Positions 43,577 through 52,942 of a DNA stretch of 64,000 bases are shown here, piece by piece. Made by a program: the position numbers and the translations under genes. Numbering within the stretch: position 1 is the stretch's first letter; each line of letters begins with the position of its first letter. This DNA is from Vibrio quintilis (lineage in GTDB: Bacteria; Pseudomonadota; Gammaproteobacteria; Enterobacterales; Vibrionaceae): contig NZ_AP024898.1 in NCBI RefSeq assembly GCF_024529975.1, positions 992,001 through 1,056,000 of the forward strand, in the 5' to 3' direction. The notes below the pieces were generated by a model. It had not been told where the DNA came from. It did no database searches and saw only the letters and a program-made list of their open reading frames with translations.

Positions 43577-44713
43577 TCAACATACCCGTTTGAATGCTTG
43601 TATGGACTTTCTAGGGGTCAAGCGCACAACATTTCTAAAGTAGAGCGCATGTTCGAGTCCATTGCGTGTGATTTCTTTTGTATATGGATTAAAGTAAGTT
43701 TGAACAACCCCCTTTTTATCAAACACCTGATTAGGTAATGGTGTTCGTGCAAAGGGGTTATGATAAACCTGCAATCCATCCACCGTCGTCTCCACATATT
43801 CTTGGTTAGTTAAGACTCGTTTTTCTGGTATTCCTTCTTTTGAACTTGACCAAACAGAACGAACTTCAACATTTGAACCAAAGTCTAAACCCATTGCACT
43901 TAATTTACCCCATGATGCTGTACAAGAAAAAACAACAGCACTTATATGCTCAAACTCTTCGTTGGCAAAAAAGCCCAAGGGAACTTCTGCACCATTGTCT
44001 TTCTCAACAAAGTCGAGTTCCACAGTAGGCGGTCCCATCGGATACTTTGAAGGATTGTCTAGGTGTACATCTTCGTCAACATATTGGTTGTACAAAACAG
44101 CATTAACTGGCCGATTATATTGCAAATTGAAATGCGGTTGTTCAAACGGAGCGATTGCAAGAACGAACGGTTTATTTTTGACGTGAGATAACTTTGAATA
44201 TGAACGCATATACTTTCTAGACTTACTTAAAAAAGAGTTGGCTAACCTAATCATTGCCTCTCTGTTGATTTCAGTGAAACGCTTTGTTTTTTCGATTTCT
44301 TCTTCAGTAAACATTTTGTCCCATTCATTTGGCTTTCCATTTGCAGCATTCGCTGTTGTAGCCTCAATGATAAAGCTCGAAAACTGAGAAGTTACATCAA
44401 AATCAGGGGCAGGATATTCCCAGTTTACTGAATACCCAAACTCTTTTATTACTTGAAATAGATAGATTTCCCAAAAACTGGAATTGAAAGTCGTTTGAAA
44501 CTCCTTCACAAATTTTTTATCTCTATCAGAAAAACCTTCAGCCCACGAGTTAAACAGATTTCGTTCTATTTCTCGGCCGGGAACCGAAACGTTCCTAAAA
44601 TTAGGATGCAATTTTTCTTCTGGTACTTTTATTGTGAATAGATCCATATCAATTCCTATCGACGCTTTACCCACCGGAAAATTGGGAGCGTAGCGAGCAG
44701 TTTTCGAGTTCAT
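43577..44713 (-). CDS. PD-(D/E)xK-like nuclease-fold protein, unknown
   Basis: 378 aa. A segment FWEIYLFQVIKEFGYSVNWEYPAPDFDV...FIIEATTAN (residues about 80-120) fits a PD-(D/E)xK core: helix Glu, PDFD, then E-A-T in place of ExK. The missing Lys is a deviation but occurs in the superfamily. The rest is beta-rich without recognised domains. No signal or membrane span. It is 11 bases downstream of the zinc-ribbon protein, so the two form a minus-strand unit facing the Septu pair, and a defense role is suspected from position. Confidence 0.6.
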   Translation of the reverse strand: MNSKTARYAPNFPVGKASIGIDMDLFTIKVPEEKLHPNFRNVSVPGREIERNLFNSWAEGFSDRDKKFVKEFQTTFNSSFWEIYLFQVIKEFGYSVNWEYPAPDFDVTSQFSSFIIEATTANAANGKPNEWDKMFTEEEIEKTKRFTEINREAMIRLANSFLSKSRKYMRSYSKLSHVKNKPFVLAIAPFEQPHFNLQYNRPVNAVLYNQYVDEDVHLDNPSKYPMGPPTVELDFVEKDNGAEVPLGFFANEEFEHISAVVFSCTASWGKLSAMGLDFGSNVEVRSVWSSSKEGIPEKRVLTNQEYVETTVDGLQVYHNPFARTPLPNQVFDKKGVVQTYFNPYTKEITRNGLEHALYFRNVVRLTPRKSIQAFKRVC

Positions 44714-44724
44714 AAACTTATTGG

Positions 44725-45729
44725 TTATACATTGCTACACGCAGCTTCAATACCATTAGCAAGAGTTTCCAGAGCAGAGACTAGATCATCTACATCCTTC
44801 TCGGATATAACTAAGCGTTGCCCTTCTTTATAAGAATTGTCACCTGATTTCTGAATGTATCTTAAGTCGACAATGCCTTCATTATGAGCAAGTAGATGTC
44901 TTTTTTGAAATAGAATACCCAGTGAACGGAGTTCATTTTCGGTTAGCCACGACTCAAATCCTTTGAGTACTGCTTTCTTCCACAACTCACTTGCTTGATC
45001 TAAACGCTGGAAAGCATTAAACGGTGAATTACCATATGGCTCGTGCATACCTTCGCAATATTTCTGAAAAGCAACCACGCCATCAGATATACATGTTTCT
45101 ACTAACGACCTACAGGTTAACTCTGCTTCATCTTTTCCCGCTGATTCAATTAGAGCCGATCTGACAATCTCTACATTATTCTTTTTGGCTCGAATTTTAC
45201 GTAAAGAGTCAGAAAAAGTTCTAGTGACTGAGTTATATCCACATGCGGGACAAAAGTATGCACTACCAATAACAGCAAACCGAGACTTACACTCATCGCA
45301 TTGAATTTTCAGTTGCATTAGTTCTGCCGCCAAAGCAGGAATTGTATGTGTTCTTTTAAATCCACCACTAACTTTCATGGACATCGAGATGAAGCTATTT
45401 TTTGGCTGCCTTCTATTAAACTTTTGAGCTCCGGATCTCAGTGCGTTATTAACTTTGCCTTTTACTACAGCTAAAGCTTCAGCCTTAGCGTGTTCAACTT
45501 GATCTATAGTAAACCATTGATCAGCAGGAGCTTCATGGCGACATAACGGACACCAAACAGATTCATCCTTGAATATATTTGACCAATCTTCTTCATTCAC
45601 TTTATATATGAATTCACAATCTTCATCAGGGCATTGTTTATCGATGTATCCATGAGCATCGGCTTCGATTGGAACCGACACTGATTGCCCGTTCATCCGC
45701 CCCATTTCTTTTATTAGGTCTTCAAACAT
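44725..45729 (-). CDS. Double zinc-ribbon protein with C-terminal HEPN-like region, unknown
   Basis: 334 aa. Two CxxC pairs near residues 33-62 (CPDEDC, CPLCRHE) make one treble-clef or ribbon, and a second set (CDECKS, CPACGY) lies near residues 143-168. The C-terminal 120 residues are helical with LGILFQKRHLLAHNEGIVDLRYI, where RHLLAHN recalls the Rx4-6H motif of HEPN domains. The adjacent nuclease-like gene starts 11 bases on. Together they resemble a two-component effector, but I know no named system of this type. Confidence 0.6.
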   Translation of the reverse strand: MFEDLIKEMGRMNGQSVSVPIEADAHGYIDKQCPDEDCEFIYKVNEEDWSNIFKDESVWCPLCRHEAPADQWFTIDQVEHAKAEALAVVKGKVNNALRSGAQKFNRRQPKNSFISMSMKVSGGFKRTHTIPALAAELMQLKIQCDECKSRFAVIGSAYFCPACGYNSVTRTFSDSLRKIRAKKNNVEIVRSALIESAGKDEAELTCRSLVETCISDGVVAFQKYCEGMHEPYGNSPFNAFQRLDQASELWKKAVLKGFESWLTENELRSLGILFQKRHLLAHNEGIVDLRYIQKSGDNSYKEGQRLVISEKDVDDLVSALETLANGIEAACSNV

Positions 45730-45962
45730 AATGCTCCCCTATATTTGATGCATGTCGCTTTGTAGATGGAATCAATCCTTCTTTGCTTTCCAACCATCTT
45801 GCTCGCCAAAAATAATTAATTCAAGGTATATTAGTAAGTTATGTGGTTATTATACTTGGAATGCAAAAAGGTATGAACGATATCTAGACGTGCTTTAACC
45901 TGATCCGCACCAGCAGTTTTGGACACTGAGTTAAGTGAGTACAATCACTAACGAGGTGAACA

Positions 45963-46247
45963 ATGACAACCAAGAAAACACGAATCAAACATACTCCTGA
46001 ATTCAAAGCCGAAGCGCTTAAGTTAGCAGAGAAAATCGGTGTCGCCGCTGCTGCACGACAGCTATCGTTATATGAATCTCAAATCTATGGATGGCGTAAA
46101 GCCATCAAAAAAGACACAAAAATCAGTGATAGAGAAAAAGAACTCGCCACTGAAAATGCCAAACTCAAACGATTATTGGCTGAGCAAGCTGAAGAGCTAG
46201 ATATCGTAAAAATGACCGCCACCTACTTCGCGAAAAATCTAAAGTAG
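45963..46247 (+). CDS. IS3-family transposase OrfA, copy 1
   Basis: 94 aa. An N-terminal helix-turn-helix of the Tnp_1/IS911 OrfA type (HTPEFKAEALKLAEKIGVAAAARQLSLYESQIYGWR) is followed by a leucine zipper (ELATENAKLKRLLAEQAEELDIVK). It binds the IS ends and is normally fused to OrfB by frameshifting in the overlap. It differs in several residues from the OrfA of copy 2 (for example IGV against VGV). Confidence 0.92.
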   Translation: MTTKKTRIKHTPEFKAEALKLAEKIGVAAAARQLSLYESQIYGWRKAIKKDTKISDREKELATENAKLKRLLAEQAEELDIVKMTATYFAKNLK

Positions 46248-46261
46248 ATTGCTATGAGTTT

Positions 46262-47118
46262 ATGCTCGAACACCTGATGCAATATAGGATTGTCCGCATG
46301 GCTAAGGTGTTTGGGGTTTCTCGAAGTGGGTTTTATTATTAGATTGATAATCGCCATAAAGTCACTCAACGTAACGAGCACCGCAAGCAGCTTGATAGTA
46401 AAGTTCGAGAAGTCTTTGGTGATAACAAGGAACGCGAAGGTGCAAGGCGTATTCAAAAAGAACTTGAAGAAAATGGTGATAAACACGATGTAAAAACCAT
46501 TGCCGCGAGTATGACGCGACAGGGGTTGGTTGCGAAGGCGGCTCGTAAGTTTAAATGTACAACAGACAGCAAACATAGGCTTCCTGTTGCCCCGAACTTG
46601 CTTGAACAAGACTTTAATGCGACAGCACCGAATAAAAAATGGGCTGGAGATATCACCTATCTAGCGACAAGCGAAGGTTGGATGTATTTAGCGGTTGTTA
46701 TCGACTTGTACTCACGGCAAGTAGTTGGTTGGTCAATGAGCGCGAGAATGACCGCGACTCTAGTCTGTGATGCGCTATCAATGGCATTGTTCCGCAGAGG
46801 CATGCCCGAGGAAGTGATTATCCATAGTGATAGAGGAAGCCAATATTGCTCTAAAGACTACCGAGACTTAATCGCAGCTCATAATCTAAAACAAAGTATG
46901 AGTAGGAAAGGAAATTGCTGGGATAACGCCTGTGTTGAAAGCTTTTTCCATTCAATGAAAGTAAAGTAGAAGCTGTTCAATACGAGCCGATAATGACGCG
47001 AGAAAAGATGCGTCAAGCACTCTTTGAATACATCGAAGTTGATTATAATCGAACAAGAAGGCACAGTGCTCTTGGGTATCTAAGCCCTGTTAACTTTGAA
47101 AAACAATATGTCGCTTAA
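46262..47118 (+). pseudogene. IS3-family transposase OrfB, copy 1, broken
   Basis: By alignment with the intact OrfB of copy 2 this gene has two lesions. A TAG follows GVSRSGFYY (Trp codon in copy 2), and a 5-base duplication (AAAGT) near 46968 shifts the frame after SFFHSMKV. The rve core with [30 protein letters not shown] and [12 protein letters not shown] (the DDE triad) is intact in between but cannot be read whole. The element cannot move by itself. Confidence 0.9.
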
Positions 47119-47148
47119 TGCAGTGTCCAGTCTGACTGGAGCAGATCA

Positions 47149-47675
47149 TAATATTCTATTCTAATTTTTTAAAACACAAAAAATCCCATTTGTTCTCAAC
47201 TATATTATTTGGCCTTTGCTTCGCAAAGAATTAAACCAGTACATTAACTGTTGTTAATGATTTAATGATTTAATGATTTAATCAATAAATTAATGAGTTA
47301 AAACTTGAGAACAAATATATAGTGACGGTCTGACTTTTTCCTGTCAACAGCAAAATTTTACGTAAAATTACAACCTGTAAAATTTATCAATACCATTAGT
47401 TACTTATGATTTGACAGAAAATCCACCTTTTTTTAACTCCTAAGAAAAATCCGATTTCGATGGTTAAAGTAACTCACACCATAGGAGGTGAAATTAGTAT
47501 ACCTTTTAAAATCAATAACTTACTTGCAAATATATCTTGATTGGTTTATTATTGATGTACATTCACGCACATCCGGAGAGTATGGATAAACGATCTATGT
47601 TAGCTTTAAACAATCAAAACCATTTCATGACTAGTGACAATGTTTCATCTCATACTCTTTGGGTTCTCAAGGCGT
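47149..47675. other. Gene-free AT-rich stretch, possible replication or control region
   Basis: 527 bp of AT-rich DNA with no supported gene. It contains three exact 8-bp tandem repeats (TTAATGAT, 47254-47277) and a fourth variant, and several ATTTATTGATG-like words. Iteron-like repeats ahead of a gene of unknown function (47676) are reminiscent of plasmid origins, but nothing proves replication. Confidence 0.4.
47254..47285. repeat. Three and a half tandem 8-bp repeats
   Basis: TTAATGAT occurs three times head to tail at 47254, 47262 and 47270, then TTAATCAA. A further TTAATGAG lies 5 bases on. The unit length is below a helical turn. Confidence 0.7.
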
Positions 47676-48575
47676 ATGACAATGACGAATACAATAAAAA
47701 CATTTCTTAAACATAAGAATCTATCAACCTCGCAAGATGATGTTAATACATTAAATCATAATCTACAGATAGATTTACCGGCGGATAATCGAGGACCTGC
47801 GTTATTTCTTTTCGATAACAAGATTTTATCTCGTGCTTCTATTCTGGAATCAGGCCGAACAAAAATACTGTGTCGAATGCAGCCCCCAGCCCTTCCAGTT
47901 AACTACTCTCAGCTAAAACGCCAAAAAAACTCATATAGAAACAGTATCAAAAAAGCCATTAAGGTTCACAAGCTCAAAGGACATTTAACTGATGCACAAT
48001 GGCTAAACGATTTTATATCTATTCCTGATAATGACATGATGTTTGAGAGTGCCATAGAGCCGCAAATCATCAATTTCACGAAACCAATTAAAAAGAACAT
48101 TCTGAAATTGATCACCGTACATAACGCCTTGGTTGGTACTGTGCCGCGACGAAACGTGACTTTTATTCAATACGGTGAAGTTCGTTTATATCTTTACCCA
48201 AAAAATGGGATATTACCAATCTCTAGCGAAGAGTTCCTGAATGCTGTTAGGAATTTTTTGACTGCATCATTTCCGCACTATGATATAAAGCTGATAGGCA
48301 CTAACGAGACAGTTGTCCAGCACACCAATAAACATACAATGATATTGAAGTACTACCTATCTGGTAAAAACAGAAAAACTGGTATATTTGATCTGCTCAA
48401 AGAACAAAATAAAGTAGTTGAACAAGCTCATAATGAACACTTTGCGCACAATAAAAATGATAACTTTCATCGTCAGCCGCTAGATATGAGATATCTAGCT
48501 CAATTTCATAAGCGCATGCTAGATGTTTACTTAGATAAACACTTATTTCAGTCTAAAGGACTGAAGATCGGATAG
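47676..48575 (+). CDS. Hypothetical protein, possibly plasmid- or element-related
   Basis: About 299 aa from the ATG at 47676; a GTG at 47634 is open in frame but lacks a ribosome site. Family not recognised. It is basic, with a Lys-rich stretch KRQKNSYRNSIKKAIKVHKLKGH near residue 95 suggesting nucleic-acid binding, and an alternating beta/alpha segment near residue 150-220 (VTFIQYGEVRLYLYPKNG). Iteron-like repeats lie 400 bp upstream, so a replication or partition role is possible but unproven. Confidence 0.5.
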   Translation: MTMTNTIKTFLKHKNLSTSQDDVNTLNHNLQIDLPADNRGPALFLFDNKILSRASILESGRTKILCRMQPPALPVNYSQLKRQKNSYRNSIKKAIKVHKLKGHLTDAQWLNDFISIPDNDMMFESAIEPQIINFTKPIKKNILKLITVHNALVGTVPRRNVTFIQYGEVRLYLYPKNGILPISSEEFLNAVRNFLTASFPHYDIKLIGTNETVVQHTNKHTMILKYYLSGKNRKTGIFDLLKEQNKVVEQAHNEHFAHNKNDNFHRQPLDMRYLAQFHKRMLDVYLDKHLFQSKGLKIG

Positions 48576-48581
48576 CTGTAA

Positions 48582-48628
48582 AGTAAGTACTGGCCACGAC
48601 TTCACTGCGAAGCAGTGGCCTCCTTACT
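48582..48628. terminator. Bidirectional hairpin between convergent genes
   Basis: AGTAAG and GGCCAC arms pair with GTGGCC and CTTACT around an inner CTTC/GAAG stem. It lies between the stops at 48575 and 48637. Confidence 0.6.
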
Positions 48629-48636
48629 AAGCGGTA

Positions 48637-49458
48637 TTAAAAGGTGAATAACGGATATCCTTCATAGCGAGCTTCGAAGCGCTCAACAACATCTAGAAGC
48701 TTAGGTGCAGTCAACCAGAGCTTTTGCTTCGCTCGTCGCTCCCACTCCATTGGAATCGTAAATTGCTGTGATTTAAGCATGCCCGCCATACAGCCAATCG
48801 TATCTACATCCCCTCCCACGAACATGGCTGTTCGAACTGAACTTTCGTAGTTATGGGCATGAAAAAGAGCTATATAGATAGCTAATGGAACCGTGTTAAC
48901 GGCTGAACAATCAAAGTTCCAATCTTCCCTATGCAGCATCCATAAGTCGTGCGAGTTATGTTCAACGTAGTAGTTCCATCGTTGATATATCTCTTTGCAG
49001 ATCTCTTCGCGTGATATCTGGTTACGTATTGCCCACACGCACCATGCGATGGCTTCTGCGCCATCAATCCCCTCTTCATGCTTGTGAGACACTTCCGCAG
49101 ACTTTCGAGCCATATGAAGCACATCTGCTTCATCATCTAGATACCCTAACACCCCAACTCGCGAAGCCGCCCCGTTTCCAAAGCTCTGATACTCTTGGCT
49201 ATCTCCTTTAAGCCAAAGGCCAAAGCCAGGCCCATAACCCGCGTTAGGGAACATCTCTGCAAACTTGCGGTAGTACAGTGCAAAATCATCACTGTCATCA
49301 AGCATTGCAGCGCCAGTCGCTGCAAGCAGTACAGAATCGTCCGTTGGGCCAAAGTTCTCAGAGAAAATAATATCGGTGGTAAGGTTCATGCTTCTTAATT
49401 GATTATTTCGGCTTTCAAGAAAGCTTCCTGTAATGTCGCCTATAATTCCACCCAGCAT
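48637..49458 (-). CDS. ADP-ribosylglycohydrolase family protein
   Basis: 273 aa. The two metal-binding sites of the family are present: GPTDDSVLL (residues about 38-46) and GGDVDTIGCMAG (about 224-235), plus the N-terminal GIIGDITGSFLES. These all-helical di-magnesium enzymes remove ADP-ribose from proteins or small molecules, or hydrolyse O-acetyl-ADP-ribose. The upstream gene ends at the same base, and a further gene overlaps that, so the hydrolase closes a three-gene unit of otherwise unknown genes. It may reverse a modification made by a partner. Confidence 0.9.
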   Translation of the reverse strand: MLGGIIGDITGSFLESRNNQLRSMNLTTDIIFSENFGPTDDSVLLAATGAAMLDDSDDFALYYRKFAEMFPNAGYGPGFGLWLKGDSQEYQSFGNGAASRVGVLGYLDDEADVLHMARKSAEVSHKHEEGIDGAEAIAWCVWAIRNQISREEICKEIYQRWNYYVEHNSHDLWMLHREDWNFDCSAVNTVPLAIYIALFHAHNYESSVRTAMFVGGDVDTIGCMAGMLKSQQFTIPMEWERRAKQKLWLTAPKLLDVVERFEARYEGYPLFTF

Positions 49459-49986
49459 TTAGCCCCCTTTTTTATCAACAATAACATCAACTCTAAAAGT
49501 GACATTTCTAAACATAAAAAATGGCAATTCGGATGCTGAAATTTCTTTATTCTTGTTGTAATAGCGAATGCTCCAGATCAGAACATTGTTATAAAACGGA
49601 ATACACCCTGAGCTAAGATCGTCGAACTCATATGACTTTCGCTGATAATCAAATAACTCAACAATCATCTCGCGTACTATCGCTTCGTTATATTTGTTAA
49701 GCATCAGAACACTTCGCTCTGCGGTAAAAAACACACTGCCTCGTGCTAATTTTCCTAGTGGTTGGTTATCTTTTTGCAATACCAATGATTCAATAACATG
49801 GCGATTACAGTATCTAATCTTTTCAACGGTATTCGCACGATATTCCTCGGCACTCATTCTATGTCGAATAGCCTGTTTGCTGTATTTGCTTTTATTACTG
49901 TTGGTAGGAGGAGAAGCAAGCTTCTTCTTGTGAATGGATTTGAAGAACTGTTTCAATAATCCCAAATTCCTGGTCCTCACTTTCAT
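49459..49986 (-). CDS. Hypothetical protein in the ADP-ribosylglycohydrolase operon (middle gene)
   Basis: 175 aa from the ATG at 49986; its first 90 bases lie in another frame inside the preceding gene. Its stop directly abuts the hydrolase start. The N-terminus is basic (LLKQFFKSIHKKKLASPPTNSNKSK). Then comes a mixed alpha/beta domain, with RGSVFFTAERSVLMLNKYNEA and a long final beta part (SIRYYNKNKEISASELPFFMFRNVTFRVDVIVDKK). No known ADP-ribosyltransferase motif (H-Y-E or R-S-E) can be made out. The function is unknown. Confidence 0.5.
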   Translation of the reverse strand: MKVRTRNLGLLKQFFKSIHKKKLASPPTNSNKSKYSKQAIRHRMSAEEYRANTVEKIRYCNRHVIESLVLQKDNQPLGKLARGSVFFTAERSVLMLNKYNEAIVREMIVELFDYQRKSYEFDDLSSGCIPFYNNVLIWSIRYYNKNKEISASELPFFMFRNVTFRVDVIVDKKGG

Positions 49987-50296
49987 GGCAGATATAGACG
50001 ATAATGACAGGCTCAGAAACATCGACCTCTTTATTCTCATACACACCACCTCGGAAACGTTCTATTCCGTTTTCAGTCTTGTATCCAAAGAAGAGTTTGC
50101 CGTCATACGATAATTCACAGTGCGAGACCACAGCAACAAATCGCTCAATCGATAACGAGTACTTCTGAATAAATTCTGTTATCAAGGGGGATAAGTGAAA
50201 GTCTATGACTTTGCTTGCTATTAGTTCTGTAGTTATCGGCTGCGATTTAAGGTGTGACAATATTCTCGTTACTCTTTCTTTATGTTGGCTATTCAT
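49895..50296 (-). CDS. Hypothetical protein in the ADP-ribosylglycohydrolase operon (first gene)
   Basis: 133 aa. No recognised family. A helical first half (ERVTRILSHLKSQPITTELIASKV) is followed by beta-rich YDGKLFFGYKTENGIERFRGGVY and EPVIIVYICHESEDQEFGIIETVLQIH. Its last 92 bases overlap the next gene in a different frame, an unusually long overlap that either indicates tight coupling or means the start of one gene is misplaced. It heads the operon. Confidence 0.5.
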   Translation of the reverse strand: MNSQHKERVTRILSHLKSQPITTELIASKVIDFHLSPLITEFIQKYSLSIERFVAVVSHCELSYDGKLFFGYKTENGIERFRGGVYENKEVDVSEPVIIVYICHESEDQEFGIIETVLQIHSQEEACFSSYQQ

Positions 50297-50891
50297 TCAG
50301 ATCCTTAAATTTCAGATGCAGAAGTCCACTCAAATAAAATGAGGCAATGTCCGTAACAGTATTGAAAACTTAGGAGTGTCAGCGAGTAATAAGTAAAGAA
50401 CGCTCGTCTTGGACGAGCGGGGTTAATTTAACACAATTAATGATTGATGTCAACAAAAAAGTGTGGTATGACGCAATTTCAATTATAACCAGTTCCATAT
50501 CTCGCACTCTATAAGTGTGAGCATATTTTTTCCGATTCCCCTTCACTCTACCTGATTGTGATATTTCCTAGAAACTGCACTTATCTACAGAGCATTTGCA
50601 GTTGTTTACAGTAAAAATCATATTTAATTCACTTATTATTATTTTAATGCACTTTATATCAACAGTATAAATATTGACAATAAAATACCTTTTAACATAC
50701 GAGTAAATAACACTTAACCAATCCATATAAATAAGAGATAATAAACATAATATTAAATAACAGTTAGCCAGCAATATTTTTATTCACTTAGAATTATTTC
50801 ATAGTTCTAGTAAAAAAAGGCCTACGTAAATGTGCTCAAGCCCTGCGGACTCTGCGCTAACAAACCAATAATAAATACAATAGGTGCAATA
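50297..50891. other. Gene-free AT-rich stretch before mobC, possible oriT
   Basis: No supported gene in about 595 bp. At 50402-50420 a CGCTCGTC/GACGAGCG hairpin may terminate or stabilise a transcript. Most of the rest is very AT-rich. The last 70 bp before mobC are richer in G+C (GTGCTCAAGCCCTGCGGACTC) and lie where a transfer origin is often found next to a mobC-relaxase pair. No nic site is assigned. Confidence 0.4.
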
Positions 50892-51338
50892 ATGAATAAC
50901 TTCAACAAACCGGGAAGACCCGTTAAAAATATAGATCAAAAGCGAAATAACATAATAAAAATATCTCTAACTAATGATGAATATAATTTCATTTCTTATT
51001 ATTCGCAACAAGCAGGGTTTAAACAACTCGCTCGTTTTTTACGTGTTGTCATGTTTTCAATGATAAAAAGCGGCTCATTCAAATACGAGCAAAAAGATGC
51101 CAATGTTTTTCAATCTATGGCTAACTTTAGAAATGCGCTCAACAACCTAAATCAGTCTGTACATCGATTAAATGAAGCTGCTCAGACTAATATCTTAACT
51201 CGCAGAGAGGCGTTAGCGCATATTGTACTAGTTAACCAAGTGAAGTTAGAGCTTCAGCAATGCAGAGAAATAGCATCAAGAGGCGTCGAACACACCATTA
51301 ATATAGGTGATCATGAGGTAGGAACACATGACTCATAA
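50892..51338 (+). CDS. mobC: MobC-like plasmid mobilization accessory protein
   Basis: 148 aa from the ATG at 50892, preceded by AGGTG; an ATG at 50832 is in frame but lacks a ribosome site. The N-terminus has GRPVKNIDQKRNNIIKISLTNDEYNFISYYSQQAGF, typical of MobC/ribbon-helix-helix proteins that open the nic site. The middle has the LNNLNQSVHRLNEAA pattern common to the family. It overlaps the relaxase gene by 11 bases, which is the usual mobC-relaxase coupling. Confidence 0.75.
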   Translation: MNNFNKPGRPVKNIDQKRNNIIKISLTNDEYNFISYYSQQAGFKQLARFLRVVMFSMIKSGSFKYEQKDANVFQSMANFRNALNNLNQSVHRLNEAAQTNILTRREALAHIVLVNQVKLELQQCREIASRGVEHTINIGDHEVGTHDS

Positions 51339-52076
51339 TCCAAAGGAGCTACGTGCAGAACATCACCAAACTTTAAAGTACATGTTTCGCGGAGATAAAC
51401 ATGAACACGAATTAACCCCTGGCGATGTTACGCTAATAGGTGGCAACATGTTCAACCTCCCCTCACTTAATGCTGATGGCTCATTTGATCTCGAAAAGTG
51501 CGCAACTGAATTTTCATGCTCTGAAAAAATACACACAGGTAAAGGCGAGAAGTTCTACCGCCACTTTGTTATTAGCCTTGCGCCTGATGAGAAATTATCT
51601 ACTTCGCAATGGAATGATATCTGCTTTGAATACATGTACATACTTGGCTACAGCGATTGTAATTGGGTCGCTTGCAAGCACAGTGATACTAGCACTGAAC
51701 ATGTGCATATCCTTGCCAGCCGTGTCACTCACACTCCTTCAGGAGCTTTAGTCAACGTTCACAACGACTATGAGAAGGGTTGGAGTGTAATGCGAAAGTT
51801 TGAGTCTCAGCTAAATTTGCGAAGGCTAGAAAACCCAAATGATGGTTTTGGTCATAACTATACTAAAGCGCAGATTAAAGCCTCGGGAGGACGAATAGAA
51901 GCGCAACAGCGTGATGCTGCACATATTATCCGACAGAAAATAAAAAGGCTGTATAAAGCTCATGGTAAGCCAAAAACTATCACCGAATTTGTGGGTCTTA
52001 TCGCTCAGTCAAATATCAGCATAAAAGTGAATCAAAAATGCTCTGGTGATCTGCACCAGGTAGACTGGACACTTTG

Positions 52077-52928
52077 TTAAGCGACATATTGTTTTTCAAA
52101 GTTAACTGGGCTTAGATACCCAAGAGCACTGTGCCTTCTTGTTCGATTATAATCAACTTCTATGTATTCAAAGAGTGCTTGGCGCATTTCTTCTCGTGTC
52201 ATAATAGGCTCGTATTGGATTGCTTCTACTTTCATTGAATGGAAGAAGCTTTCAACACAAGCGTTGTCCCAACAGTTTCCTTTCCTACTCATACTCTGTT
52301 TTAGTTTATGAGCTGCGATTAACTCTCGGTAATCCTTTGAACAATATTGGCTGCCACGGTCGCTGTGAATAATCACATCCTTTGGTAAACCTCTGCGGAA
52401 TAAAGCCATTGAGAGCGCATCACAAACTAACGTTGCAGTCATTCTTGTACTCATCGACCAGCCAATGACTTGCCGTGAATAAAGGTCAATAATGACGGCT
52501 AAATACATCCAGCCTTCACTTGTTGCGAGATAGGTGATGTCTCCAGCCCATTTTTGATTCGGTGCTGTTGTAGTAAAATCTTGCTCAAGCAAGTTCGGGG
52601 CGATTGGTAACTTATGCTTACTATCGGTCGTACATTTGAACTTACGAGCGGCCTTTGCCACCAGATTTTGTCGATTCATGCTAGCCGCAATGGTCTTCAC
52701 ATCGTGTTTAGCACCACTGCCTTCAAGCTCTTTTTGAATACGCCTTGCGCCATCGCGTTCTTTTTTATCTTCAAAGACTTCTCGAACTTTGATATCAAGC
52801 AGCTTACGCCGTTCGTCGCGTTGAGTGACCTTATGGCGATTTTCAATCCAGTAATAAAACCCACTTCGAGAAACCCCAAACACCTTAGCCATACGGACAA
52901 TCTTATATCGCATCAGGTGTTCGAGCAT
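52077..52928 (-). CDS. IS3-family transposase OrfB, copy 2
   Basis: 283 aa. A helix-turn-helix-like start (MAKVFGVSRSGFYYWIENRHK) is followed by the rve integrase core with [10 protein letters not shown] (Asp), [14 protein letters not shown] (Asp) and [17 protein letters not shown] (Glu), the DDE triad. The C-terminal YIEVDYNRTRRHSALGYLSPVNFEKQ is typical of the IS150/IS3 group. The gene is intact and is probably translated as an OrfAB fusion by frameshifting. Confidence 0.95.
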   Translation of the reverse strand: MLEHLMRYKIVRMAKVFGVSRSGFYYWIENRHKVTQRDERRKLLDIKVREVFEDKKERDGARRIQKELEGSGAKHDVKTIAASMNRQNLVAKAARKFKCTTDSKHKLPIAPNLLEQDFTTTAPNQKWAGDITYLATSEGWMYLAVIIDLYSRQVIGWSMSTRMTATLVCDALSMALFRRGLPKDVIIHSDRGSQYCSKDYRELIAAHKLKQSMSRKGNCWDNACVESFFHSMKVEAIQYEPIMTREEMRQALFEYIEVDYNRTRRHSALGYLSPVNFEKQYVA

Positions 52929-52942
52929 AAACTCATAGCAAT

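Larger units (their letters stand above)
45901..47148 (+). mobile_element. IS3-family insertion element, copy 1 (inactive)
   Basis: 1248 bp. Terminal repeats TGATCCGCACCAGCAGTTTTGGACAC and the inverse of GTGTCCAGTCTGACTGGAGCAGATCA match over most of their length. Two genes: intact orfA and a broken orfB. No target duplication is seen (TTTAACC before, TAATATT after), so one side was probably changed by recombination. It is about 90% identical by eye to the copy at 52047 in opposite orientation. Confidence 0.88.

Noticed and set aside
44725..45729. Assignment as a restriction enzyme or topoisomerase from its zinc ribbons.
   Set aside because: There is no catalytic motif of either family; the ribbons alone are not diagnostic.
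47254..47285. Possible phase-variation repeat in a coding region.
   Set aside because: The repeats are outside any supported gene and the 8-bp unit would not alter a nearby start.
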